Source of the DNA: Pomphorhynchus laevis
Lineage: Eukaryota; Acanthocephala; Palaeacanthocephala; Echinorhynchida; Pomphorhynchidae
NCBI GenBank assembly: GCA_012934845.2
Contig: WNNJ02003366.1
Span: 1-64,000 of the forward strand
DNA: 64,000 bases
Direction of reading: 5' to 3'
Shown here one piece after another: positions 37,449 to 48,229 of the stretch. A program made the translations under genes and the position numbers. The first letter of the stretch is position 1. Every line of letters starts with the position of its first letter. The notes under the pieces were generated by a model. That model was given only the letters and a program-made list of their open reading frames with translations. It had not been told where the DNA came from and searched no databases.

Positions 37449-38015
37449 TATATGTATGTATATTCAGACTTTATCAGAGTAAAGTCTCTTGTGTAGATTT
37501 CAATAAAGATTGTGTAGGTTCTTCTGGTATAGGTTTTTAGGTTTAGGTTCTTCCAATTTAGGTTCTTTGTAAGTAGTTAATATGTATAACAAGATAGTTT
37601 AAACTCCTAATTAATACAGATTTTTCCGCGAGCGTAGCGATCTGAACTGTAATTGTAAGATTTATAATAACCAAGACTTATGTTAAGGAAATCAATTGAA
37701 TTGCATTAATGAACGGGGAAAACGTTTTCATTGATGCTAATTACGAATCTATTGAACTCAATTGTTTATATGTATACGAATCATTGTATGTTTATAAGAA
37801 ACCAAAATTTTTTTAGGTATGATATCCTATCATCATTTTTAACTTATTATTTCCAACTTACAACAAATCAACGTATACAAAAAAATTGGCATCATTACTT
37901 TATTATCTTGAATAAAAATAAATTTATTTTTAACAATTTTAAAAATTTTAAACGCTGGTTTTATTTCTTCAATAATGAGAAAACTGAAATTATAATGTGT
38001 TTGAACGATTTTCAG
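37449..38015. other. LINE 5' flank and AT-rich spacer
   Basis: 37449-37610 contains T/G-rich repeats of TAGGTT(C/T)T type and may be the 5' UTR of the minus-strand CR1-like LINE. The rest is AT-rich with no named feature. Confidence 0.5.
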
Positions 38016-38094
38016 ATGGTTTGGAATCTTCACACATTGATCAGCGGACCACTACGTGACGACAACGCATGTGTTGAATGGCTCGAAACGCTTG
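38016..38094 (+). other. Possible orphan exon or transposase fragment
   Basis: After TTTTCAG an open stretch encodes MVWNLHTLISGPLRDDNACV and EWLETLG, then GTAACA as a possible donor. Composition is coding-like and unlike the AT-rich flanks. The DxxACxEWLxxLG pattern weakly recalls the N-terminus of ISXO2/Merlin-type transposases, but this is a guess. No partner exon was found. Confidence 0.3.
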
Positions 38095-38159
38095 GTAACA
38101 AAACTTAATAAATTTTTAAAAAAGTTTGAGATCTAAAGTAAATACAATAAATAACATAC

Positions 38160-38862
38160 AATCCAAAGTAAATACATAAATACAACGACAACCAAACGAC
38201 AACCTTCGACGACAACCATCGACAACCATCCGCTTGACAATTATCGACAACCATCGACAACCATCGACGACATCAGCTCGCTACTACTAACGCGAACTAC
38301 TTACAATTAACTACTTACAATTATTTAAAAATCGTAAACTATTGCAACCTACAGTTAATGGGAGCCAAGAAGAAAAATCTACCAAAAGCCAAGCGAGCAA
38401 TCTCTGTTGATACCGATAAAACCGGCAAGCTCGAGAACATACAAGTGGAATGCTCCGCTAGCGGCTGTCAAATCTGGACATCAGTAACGCATAATTGTGC
38501 TTTGGGTCAGGAAACTTGTGGCGGGCCACCGTTCTACTGCGGATTCTGTGCGGCGAAACAAATCAACTTGATAATAAAACGATTAGAGCAATTGGAAATG
38601 GCATCGCAGCATGATCGAATTTCTCAAATTTCTGACAAATCTACTGAGACAGTGAAGTAGCCGCAAACTGTATCGCAGCAAGATGGATTTTGTCAAGTTT
38701 ATGATAAATCTACCAAGACAGTGACGGAGCCGCAAATTGTTACAACTAATGTATATTCACTCCCCGACACCCCACGTCCTTCCCGTCTCGTCCCTCAATA
38801 CCTTGCATCCATCAATCAAAATCACCTCCACCAACCTCCACTATCCTTCCACTCATAATCCA
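38160..38862 (+). pseudogene. L2-like LINE 5' end, partial copy (ORF1 N-terminus)
   Basis: Starts with CGACAACCAT-type short repeats (about 38170-38265), then ATG 38358 opens a 100-codon frame with VECSASGCQIWTSVTH and PPFYCGFCAAKQI, the ORF1 finger. After the stop it continues with sequence (CACTCCCCGACACCCC ... CTCCACTATCCTTCCACTCA) that recurs at about 39425-39545 in the longer copy. It is therefore an extra 5' piece placed upstream of, and in line with, the main L2-like element. Confidence 0.75.
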
Positions 38863-39125
38863 TTTCCAGAACAATCCATTTCCAGATCAATCCATTTCCA
38901 GATCAATCCAGTTCCAGGTCAATCCAGTTCCAGATCAATCCAGTTCCAGATCAATCCAGTTTCAGATCAATCCAGTTTCAGATCAATCCAGTTCCAGATC
39001 AACCCAGTTCCAGATCAATTCATTTCCAGATCAATCCATTTCCAGATCAATCCATTTCCAGATCAATCCAGTTCCGGATCAATCCAGTTCCAGATCAATC
39101 CAGTACCAGATCAATCAAGTTCTGT
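38862..39125 (+). repeat. 16-bp minisatellite (about 16 units)
   Basis: Tandem units of CCAGATCAATCCA(T/G)TT. The period of 16 is not a multiple of 3, so an open plus-strand frame reads through as a 16-residue repeat such as QSSSRSIQFQINPVPD. The array separates the partial 5' copy from the main L2-like copy. I see it as element-internal DNA rather than a host gene. Confidence 0.93.
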
Positions 39126-39154
39126 TCGCCACTCTTGCAGCATTTTTAGAGTTA

Positions 39155-40139
39155 ATGGGAGGACGCAAGAAAACAACTAAGACCGACACCAACTATGGAC
39201 AACTGCAAGTACAGTGCTCGATACACGACTGCAGCGTCTGGACAACAATCACCTGCGACAAGAATAAGGCTAAAGAAGACTTCGTATGTGGTTTTTGTGC
39301 CAACAAACTAATATGCAACATTTCCAATAAGCACATATCAACATCCAACACGTCAACTCAAACTACCTCCGTCGTTTCTAATGTCCTTTCTCCACCCACC
39401 GACCCTGCCACCATATACACTTCCCATTCCATGTCATCTTCACTCCCCGACACCCCCGTCCCGTACTTCCCGTCTCGTTTCTCAATAACTTGCATCCATC
39501 AACCAAAATCACTTCCACCAACCTCCACTATCCTTCCACTCATAACCTTTCGTCACATCGCTTGCCACCCTCTTTATTATCATTATCCTCTATGTCTCCC
39601 GTCGTCAAACCAAATCCCACCAAATCATCAACTGCCAGCTCTTCTATCGTGATCTCACCTACTCACGTCAGTCGTCCTCCTTTACGGAAGCGCTTTGCTT
39701 CTCGCGATCGTTGCGTCATTGTCACTAATATCACGCTTTCTAACTCCTTATCTCAACAAGCACGTCTAGACCACGATGTTTCCGCCTTTAGATCCATCCT
39801 CTCGTCTATTGTCTATGCGGATAAACCATCCTTTTTCAAGGACATTTCTCTTGTCACATTCATCCGCTAAACAAATCTTCTCAATCTAATCCTTCCCAGC
39901 CCCTCTCCTAAAAATCGTTTTCAAGCATCGCTCTCACGCGTCTTCTGTCCTCTCTTAACGATTCAAACTCATGTCATCTTCAAGCACTCGAATTTTTCCC
40001 GATCGCCCCCTTCTGAAATCGCTCAAATCTCTTCAGCCCGCATCGAAAAACGCCGTCGCGAGGAAAACGGCGAAACATCACTCTCCATCCGAAATATAGA
40101 CGGAAATTTTCAAGTTGTCCACACCCGTCCAAAAATTCG
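39155..40139 (+). pseudogene. L2-like LINE ORF1
   Basis: ATG 39155 opens MGGRKKTTKTDTNYGQLQVQ. The finger follows: CSIHDCSVWTTITC ... FVCGFCANKLI. A serine/threonine/proline-rich linker comes next. The reading then shifts frame (about 39500) into SPVVKPNPTKSSTASSSIVI and FASRDRCVIVTNITLSNSLS, a region like the RLGKR/CVQNF part of CR1 ORF1. The C-terminal part (SARIEKRRREENGETSLSIR, NIDGNFQVVHTRPKIRW) is reached after a stop at about 39868. At least one shift and one stop are present. Confidence 0.75.
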
Positions 40140-43034
40140 ATGGCGCTCCATCTCTCCTATGTGTCTTCTCCACTAGACTCTTTCGCCACAACACACGGTT
40201 TCCGCCTCGGTCTCCTCAACACTAGATCTATTCTCAATAAATCCGATCTTATCCTCAACGTATTCACCAAGCAATCCATCGATCTCTTCTGCCTCACCGA
40301 ATCCTGGCACTCAGATTCCGACGACCTTTCCATTCGCCGTCTGCTCTCTGCCGGTTGCTCCCTAGTCGAATCCGCCCGCCCCCTCAGCTCATGCCCTTCT
40401 AAATCCTCTAATCATGGCGGCATCGTCACATTCGCGCGTCACCCAGCGTCTCTTCGCAAAATCAATCCCCCTTTCAGTCCTTGCTCTTTTGAATTGCTCA
40501 CTTGTCGTTATTCTAACCCGATCAATCTAGATCTCGCCATTGTATACCGTCCTGGTTCATCAGCTCCTACAGCCTTATTTTTTACCGAACTCGCTGACCT
40601 CCTTTCTCATTGTTCTTTGTCCTCAATCCCTTCACTCGTTCTAGGCGACTTCAATATCCACCTAAACGCCCCTCTTCCACAGATTCCATCCGCTTCATCA
40701 ACATTCTATCCAACTACAATTACAAACTAATCTCCACTGCCCCACACATATACTTGGCGGGGCACTCGACATCATCGCTGTCCCCGATCATTTTGCTGCC
40801 CACACCTCACTGTCCATCTCTAATCCTGGTCTATCCGATCACTTTCTTATCACCCTTGATCTCACTCGCAACCACACCCCTCCTCACACACTTACAATCC
40901 TACGTCGCCCTTGGAGAAATCTTGACCTCTCCCTTCTCCGCTCTGCCTTACTCAAATCGTCTCTATCATTACCCACAATAACATATTCATCTCCTCACGA
41001 TCTCGCCTTTCTTTTCGACTCTGAACTCACATCCACTCTCGATATTCTCTTGCCCTTCAAGTCTCACCCACACCGTCGCTTGCACCGTACCCCATGGTTT
41101 GACTTCCAATGCCTACTCCCAAAGCGTCGACTCCGCCATGCTTTTCGAGACTATCACCGCTCTCTCAGACGCGATTTCCGCTCGATCACTCCGTCTTTCC
41201 GTGATTCCTATCTTGTTCTTCGCCGGTCTCATCTCCACCTACTACGTACCAAATGCAACTCCTTCTGGCAGCATAAAATCATTACTTCATTCAGCTCTAA
41301 GACTCTCTGGCATACTTTTGACTCAATCCTGGCTCGTTCCTCTACGCCTTGCAACATCAATGCTAATGATTATTCGTCATTTCTCCAGACTAAAGTATCC
41401 ACGCTGCTCTCTCACACCCCGGTCTCCATCCTATCCCACTCTGCCCAGTCTACTCTCATCCTTCCGGAACTCTTTCATCTTCTCCCTGTATCACCTACAG
41501 AAGTATCATCTGTCCTCATGTCCTTGCCCAACAAAACCTCACCTGCCGATCCCCTGCCTACTCACATATTAAAATCTATATGCTCATCGATATCCCCATT
41601 TCTCACAACCTTGTTTAACTCGTCTATCCGCAGTCGTATCTTCCCTTCACACTGGAAATCCGCAATCGTTCGTCCCCTCCTTAAGAAACAATCGCTCGAC
41701 CCCTCCCTTCCTTCTAGCTATCGCCCCATTTCACTACTCCCTACTCTTTCAAAGCTCTTAGAACGCCTCATCTTAATACAAATCAACGCTTATCTCTCAT
41801 CATCCAATCTGTACCCTCCTTTCCAATCCGCTTTCCGCTCTAATCACTCGACAGAAATCGCATGCATAAAAGTGTACAACGACTTACTCATTTCTCGAGA
41901 CAAGGCTCTATATAGTGTTCTCATCTCCCTCGACCTCTCCTCCGCATTCGACATTGTCGACCACTCCGTCCTCCTTTCTCGCCTTCGTTATGATTAAGGC
42001 TTTTCTTCCTCCTCCGTAGCTTGGTTCGCCTCATATCTATCCGACCGTTCCTTTCGCGTCTGTTATAATTCATCATCCTCCCCTCCCATCCCTATTTTTT
42101 GCGGGGTTCCACAAGGTTCAGTCCTAGGTCCCCTGCTTTTCTCTCTTTTGCTTGGCGATCTCTCTCCATTTATCAAACCTTACTCCTTTAACGTCATGCA
42201 ATACGCCGATGACATTCTAATCTATGCTCATGCACCCGCACATCGCATACACGATATCGGCATTTCTGCCTCCAACTGTCTTTCTTCTATCTACAAACGT
42301 CTCTCCAATCTCCATCTCGTTCTAAACGCCGAAAAGTCCAAAATAATGTGGATCCTTCCCCGTAAACCAAACATATCTCCTCCCATTGTATCTTTTGCCT
42401 CATCGATCATCCCTATAGTCCACAATCTCACTTTCTTAGGCTTTCATTTCGATGATCACCTTTCCCTTAAACCCTTCGTCCGTGACAAGGTCCGCTCGTC
42501 TAACTTAATTCTTCGTGACATCCGCCGTATCCGCCCCCTTATCGACTTCCGTTCTTGTATGTCTCTTCTTTCATCGCTTCTTTTCCCTAAAATCGATTAC
42601 TGCCTTAGCCTTTTGCCAATTCTCCAAAATCCATCATCCTACCCCTACAACGAATAATCAACACCGCCGTTCGAGTGCTCTTTCGTCTCCGTTGCTTCGA
42701 CCACACATCCACATATCTTGCCCAACTCTCCTGGCCCACCATCCACATCCGCATCAAACTCCGCCTTCTTCTCGTTACTTTTCGTCTCATCGCTGTCGGC
42801 TCCCCATCGTTCATCAACCTTCCTTTCTTAGACGATACTCGCCCCACCTCGCTATCGCTTCGTTCCTGTCATACCCTTTTACTCCACGTTCCTAATTACT
42901 CCAACAACTACGGTCTCCGATCATTCCTCGTCGCCGCCTCACTCGCCTGGAATCAACTTCCTCTCGACGTCCGCCGCGCTTCCTCCTTTATCACATTCAA
43001 ACACCTCCTCCGTTCACACCTTCTCGACACCTGA
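40140..43034 (+). pseudogene. L2-like LINE ORF2: endonuclease plus reverse transcriptase
   Basis: Endonuclease: GFRLGLLNTRSILNKSDLIL, LFCLTESWHSD and LVLGDFNIHLN at 40140-40730, then a frame change and [74 protein letters not shown], a TAA at about 41995 where related copies have a Tyr codon, [20 protein letters not shown], and VMQYADDILIYAHA at about 42190. After another frame change near 42640: VLFRLRCFDHTSTYLAQLS and SFLVAASLAWNQLPLDVRRA, ending at 43034. The lesions are few, about three, so the copy is fairly young. Clade assignment to L2 rests on the TEIACIK..DLL and DIVDHSVLLSRL motifs. Confidence 0.85.
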
Positions 43035-44460
43035 TTCACAGTCTTGTTTTGTTGTGGTCATGTAAGCGTGCGCTGGCACGCATTTGCCACTTTAAAATAA
43101 ATCGTTTTTTTAAAGCGATTTTTAGAGATTGCCTAAAGATCGTACTTGCAGCCGCCATAACAGGCTAATGAAAAAATATAAAGACAATCACTTGGCCCGA
43201 TTTAGGCTTGATTAACATACATGATCTCATGACTTGGTAGATGGGGATCTCATGTCGGATCCCCATCGTTTATCAACCCTTTCTCATAAGACACTCACCC
43301 CACCTCGCTATCGCTTCGTTCCTGTCATACCCTCTTACTCCACGTTCCCAATTACTCCATCAACTACGGTCTCCGATCATTCCTCGTCGCCGCCTCACTC
43401 GCCTGGAATCAACTTCCTCTCGACGTCCGCCGCGCTCCCTCCTTTATCACATTCAAACACCTCCTCCGTTCACACCTTCTCGACACCTGATTCACAGTCT
43501 TGTTTTGTTGTGGTCATGTAAGCGTGCGCTGGCACGCATTTGCCACTTTAAAATAAATCGTTTTTTTAAAGCGATTTTTAGAGATTGCCTAAAGATCGTA
43601 CTTGCAGCCGCCATAACAGGCTAATGAAAAAATATAAAGACAATCACTTGGCCCGATTTAGGCTTGATTAACATACATGATCTCATGACTTGGTAGATGG
43701 GGATCTCATGTCGGATCCCCATCGTTTATCAACCCTTTCTCATAAGACACTCACCCCACCTCGCTATCGCTTCGTTCCTGTCATACCCTCTTACTCCACG
43801 TTCCCAATTACTCCATCAACTACGGTCTCCGATCATTCCTCGTCGCCGCCTCACTCGCCTGGAATCAACTTCCTCTCGACGTCCGCCGCGCTCCCTCCTT
43901 TATCACATTCAAACACCTCCTCCGTTCACACCTTCTCGACACCTGATTCACAGTCTTGTTTTGTTGTGGTCATGTAAGCGTGCGCTGGCACGCATTTGCC
44001 ACTTTAAAATAAATCGTTTTTTTAAAGCGATTTTTAGAGATTGCCTAAAGATCGTACTTGCAGCCGCCATAACAGGCTAATGAAAAAATATAAAGACAAT
44101 CACTTGGCCCGATTTAGGCTTGATTAACATACATGATCTCATGACTTGGTAGATCGGGATCTCATGACGGATCCCCATCGTTTATCAACCCTTTCTCATA
44201 AGACACTCGCCCCACCTTTATATCGATGCGTTCCCGTCATTGCATCTTACTCCACGTTCCCAATTACTCCAACAACTACGGTCTCCGATCCTTACTCGTC
44301 GCCGCCCAACTCGCCTGAAATCAGCTCCCTCTTGACGTCCGCAGTGCTCCCTACTTTATCACATGCAAATACCTTCTCCTTTCCCACCTTCTTCAAACAT
44401 CACTTAGATTTTTTGGTCATGTAAACGTGCGTCGGGACACATTTTGCTAAGTAAAATTAA
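42795..44460 (+). repeat. 456-bp tandem array of the L2-like 3' end (about 3.6 units)
   Basis: The C-terminal coding end plus 3' UTR of the L2-like LINE is repeated head-to-tail with a 456-bp period. Matching starts are near 42795, 43251, 43707 and 44163. Units 2 and 3 give identical 95- and 127-codon frames, so they are essentially the same sequence. Unit 1 (the element's own end) and the partial last unit differ more. Each unit carries the hairpin-forming GCGTGCGCTGGCACGC and TTTAAAATAAATCG tail. The ORFs inside are element debris, not genes. Confidence 0.93.
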
Positions 44461-45012
44461 ATTTTTTAAATACGAAGATCATAAGGTAAAGTTTTCGCAT
44501 AATCATAAATTGGTCAATCTATCAGTAAAATGTTATCTTCAATATTTAAGCATTTTTTCGAAATTATTCGAAAAAATGCTTAATCATTCGAAATACAAAT
44601 CATTCGAAATTAATCTAATAAAACTACTTGTTTCATTTAGAAAAATACCTGTTTTCTGGTATACTGAATGCGTATGTCAAATCGTCAAGTCCAAAATAGT
44701 AAAGGGCGGATCTATTTTAAAATAATTGTATAGAAGGCACTAAAAGTTTTAAATATATCGTGTATATAGCCTTGATATAAAAATACTGTACCATACTATG
44801 TTATGAACATATCCGTATGAATAGAATGACTGATATAAGTAGTAATATCAGTCCTAGCCATGTTTTCACCTTTCCTAGATGTAATGCCAGACCATACACC
44901 AGGAGATTTTTTGAACATTTTAGGGAAAATATTTTCATATTTTCTCCTATTTAAGAATCTGAAAATGAAATATACTGCTTACATTTTTTCTCTCTAATCT
45001 TTCAATAAAAAC
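44461..45012. other. AT-rich spacer with hairpins
   Basis: Non-coding. It contains the perfect 16-bp hairpin listed separately and a 9-bp hairpin (GACTGATAT/ATATCAGTC) near 44827. No gene was recognised. Confidence 0.5.
44547..44582. repeat. Perfect 16-bp inverted repeat, 4-nt loop
   Basis: TAAGCATTTTTTCGAA, loop ATTA, then TTCGAAAAAATGCTTA. Further ATTCGAAAT words follow at 44586-44610, so the core is iterated. Its function is unknown; it is not followed by a gene. Confidence 0.9.
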
Positions 45013-45018
45013 CAAAAA

Positions 45019-45783
45019 TTACAAATAAAAAATTGTGTTTAAGTCTTGTCTATCGCTCGTCCCCTCAACCGTTCCCAAAACGCCACTAGCGTTACCGCGT
45101 TGGACGGCAACGCTCAGCCTCTGCAGCAGGAAATCCGTGGACTGCCGCCCTTCGGTCACTGCTGCTATCCGTCGACCTATTTGGTGCATTAGGCCTTCCG
45201 CCTCTGGGCCCAACGCACCAAGCGTTTCCACGGCGACCGGCACAAAATTGTAGATTGGTGTTAGGAAGGAGTATTTGCTGCGTTTCTTGTCCTCTGCTTG
45301 ACTGGCTACCGCTGCCGGTGCGGTCACAGCTGTATTAAGATGACTCGGTGCTAAGGTGTCTGGGTAGGTTAAGTCCCAAGCCAAACACCTGCCATTTGAT
45401 CATGGAGTCAGTGACAATCCATCCGGCCGCCTGTCATCATGTTGCGCCAGTGACTTCGACTCCAGACGCGATGGGATTTCTGTCGACATTAGTGCACGCT
45501 TGATGTGATCGTTGACTTCGCTGTGGCGTGACAGTCTGCCGATGGACTTGTGGCAGCTGAGCCCATGTCGTCCGCTGGCGTCTACATCCGCTCCGCAGAC
45601 ACATACATGTGTCAGACAGACTGGGGCACCGAGGCGCAGGGCAATGGCGATGCGTAGTGACCAGTCGTCAAGTCTTGTGCCGAGCGACGAACAGGGACGT
45701 GTGTGAAGGAAGGCCCCGGAATGAGGTGCAGTAGCCGCAATTAGACGCGCTTTGCTCGCCTGGTCAAGCGCAGCTAACCACAC
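45019..45783 (-). pseudogene. RT-type retroelement C-terminus with Cys/His knuckle and nuclease-like motif
   Basis: Two overlapping minus frames. 45783-45400: RLDDWSLRIAIALRLGAPVC, CVCGADVDASGRHGLSC, RHSEVNDHIKRALMSTEIPS and RRPDGLSLTPW. 45384-45019: DLTYPDTLAPSHLNTAV, AEDKKRSKYSFLTPIYNFVP, LMHQIGRRIAAVTEGR and DFLLQRLSVAVQRGNASGVL. The order knuckle, RH(x)N, RPDG...W.LT.PDT, then the GRR/QR tail is that of a widespread metazoan retroelement family. RPD followed by the downstream acidic residue may be a PD-(D/E)xK-like nuclease, which is inference. One frame change separates the two parts. No RT domain is left here. Confidence 0.72.
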
Positions 45784-45992
45784 CTTCGCTCCCTGGACAG
45801 TAACTAACGGAATATCCCTTTGTTTACTGTCCAGGGAGGACTATCCCGTTGGTTACTGTTCTGTAGCGACGGACGATTGGACTAGCATGAAAACCGCTCG
45901 AGACTGTTATTCGGTCACTGCAGTAGTGTATGTCAGTATGCTGATACCGCAGTAGTCATTTAGTCGCCCTGGCAGGATCCGAATTGTGAGTG

Positions 45993-46380
45993 TCTCGTAA
46001 TTTCCTGTATAGTTGTAGGATTACGAATCATTTCCATTGTTTGACGCATTAAATCCGGATTGTTAACGAATTGTGAAACCTCGTGGTTCTGCTCCCTCAC
46101 TCTTTGCATTTGTGGATTGTTAAGCTTAATTGAACTAAGCAATGCAGGATTACTCATAAGTCTTTGAGCCAAATTATTACTTAGAAGGTTTTGAATTGCA
46201 TGTGGATTGGTCTGAATAGTGTCAAAAATATTTTGTTGTATTTCAGTAAAATTTGAATTTCCAAATGGAAGGCTCGAAAATGGTGCAAGTGGTAATCTGG
46301 ATAATGTTGCAGTTCCATCGGTATGTTGATCAATATTCGGTTGATGCGATATCAACCCCTCCTTAATTGTTGGTGGATTG
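45993..46380 (-). pseudogene. Ubiquilin fragment (STI1-type region)
   Basis: Minus-strand codons 46289-45993 give PFGNSNFTEIQQNIFDTIQ, NNLAQRLMSNPALLSSIKLN, NPQMQRVREQNHEVSQFVN and NPDLMRQTMEMIRNPTTIQE. This is the central ubiquilin repeat region (host proteins read NPQMQ..MERNPE.. and NNPELMRQTMEMARNPAMMQ). Ubiquilin is a shuttle between ubiquitinated substrates and the proteasome. Only about 100 residues are present, without the ubiquitin-like or UBA domains, and the frame ends 10 codons later at 45960. It lies between two fragments of retroelement C-termini on the same strand, which suggests capture or a retrocopy. It may also be a stranded exon. Confidence 0.8.
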
Positions 46381-46499
46381 CTGAAGTGACAAAGAAGCAT
46401 TATTTGGTTGTTTAGATGTTGAGTGATATGCCGAAGGTCGTCGTGGAGACATGAGTTGCAGGACAGGCATGTCAACCTCAGAATGGTCGCCTTTGACGA

Positions 46500-47880
46500 C
46501 GGAAGCTGTCCGAATATTGGAGTCATGAACTACCTCAACTGACTGGGCCTCGGCCTGTGCGAGGTTGCTCATAGAAAAGAGTCGCGGAGATGGGTCGTCA
46601 CAATATCCAAGACTTTTCTCAAATAAGTGTTGGCCCATCTCGTCAAGACTTTTGAGGATCGCTTTTGCATTTCCTCTCATCAGTGCGACGAACACGCGCT
46701 GAAATAACTGACCCGCTGTGCTGCAATACGGGGTACCGTTTCTACATGACATAGAACGAGCAATGAAACGAATTAGCTTTTCCCCTTAGGGGTTCCATCC
46801 TCCGTAAGTTTCAACAACTGCTGCCGTAAAACTGTATCTATTCTCCTCTAATTTGCGTTTACATTTCCTTTCCTTGACACATTTCCTTAACACTTGCTTG
46901 CGGCATAGCCAGGGATCTCAGAAGCCATGAAAATATAAGCATTTTGTTGCGAGTTAGTTGCGGCAAAATCAACTGCTAAAGGAGGGTCCTTATAAAATAG
47001 AATGTCCGCCGGTCTCTCTCGCAAACCACAAACTAGGTTGGGTACCTCCTTTGCAACCCTCAATCCAGCAGAAACCGCTGCTTGAAATACTGTATCCCTT
47101 AAGCTATCATGTCGAATTCTAGGGTGGCCTCCAAACTGACATGTTAGGGCGTGGAAGCCGAATTTGTCTGTCATCCTAAGGCAGCGTCTGCATCGATAAT
47201 CACTGTTACAGAGAGACATCCCTAACCAAAGACGTAGTAGCACAACAAATTCATTTAATGCCAAGTTCATATGTGTGGCTTTGCTAGGGACGGCCTGTAA
47301 CCAAGCACACGCGTATGGGCATGAAACTGCTAATAATCGGGTACTATCGAAGCGATCGGCATTCTCCAATAGCATGCGGCGCGACACTTCGTCAATGTGA
47401 CAAGATAATCCTCGTTGATTTGTTTGCAGATTTCCTACGTGTTGCGGAATAATAGATTTAACGAATTCCTACCCAGGGAAAGTTATAGGGTCAAGGTTTA
47501 ATTGGCTAGCGACAGTGTCTACACTGGACAGGAAGGCTGCCTGAGAGTGTTGGAAGCAGCTTCGAAGGCCCAGTCCTCTTATCTTCAGCGGTAAGCGAGC
47601 TTGCATCCACACCTACTTATCGGGTTGAATAAAAGTGATATTGCTAAAACACTTCAATATCAAGCGGTCGAACAAACGGAAAAACTCTTCGGCTAAGGCG
47701 GGGTCTATAGTGCGCATTAAATGGATTACCCGTCAAGCGGATGCGTAGCTACGAAGCAGGATGAATGCAACTTGTGGGTCAGGGAGATTTTCGAGCGAGT
47801 CCAGAGTTTGACGCAGGGATGGTAGAACAACATCGACAAGGTATCCCGAACAATGTTCCTTAGAACCGATGGGACTTACA
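46500..47880 (-). pseudogene. RT-type retroelement fragment (C-terminal half)
   Basis: Minus strand. Broken reading upstream of 47390 leads into the open frame 47387-46887. That frame has LAVSCPYACAWLQAVPS, VLLRLWLGMSLCNSDYRC, CRRCLRMTDKFGFHALTC (CxxC...HxxxC knuckle), RIRHDSLRDTVFQAAVSAG and RERPADILFYKDPPLAVDFA (PAD...D nuclease-like). The tail near 46700 reads GTPYCSTAGQLFQRVFVALM and RGNAKAI, the counterpart of FLLQRLSVAVQRGNA at 45.1 kb. Stops and shifts are present. The ubiquilin fragment follows directly downstream in the element's direction. Confidence 0.72.
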
Positions 47881-48229
47881 AGAATTCGAAATTCTCTATT
47901 TTTTAGTTTAATTACTTTTATTTTGAATGGAAAATTTTTCGTAAAACATTTTGCAAAGTTAATTAAGACTGCATAATTCTTATTTCAATTAAATTGTGTA
48001 TTTAATTTATAAATTTTCACAGCAGACGAGTCGAATGCTCATTGTCACCATCAAAAAGATCGAAAACGTGAAACGTAAATATTGGATCAGTAGCTGATGA
48101 GTTCCATCAATACTGAAATGTAGTGTATTTTTGTTGGCTTAAAATATAGGATTAAAGCAACGTGCAGGATACCTTCAAAATTTCAATTATAGATATTATT
48201 TCCTGATGATCTTGTATTGATACTTGTAT
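47881..48229. other. Spacer between two LINE-type elements
   Basis: AT-rich, with no recognisable feature. Confidence 0.45.

Noticed and set aside
38737-39180. A host gene encoding a 147-aa repeat protein
   Set aside because: The frame is a read-through of a 16-bp minisatellite inside an L2-like LINE.
43234-44424. Several 92-127 codon genes in tandem
   Set aside because: They are repeated translations of the L2-like LINE 3' end in the 456-bp array.
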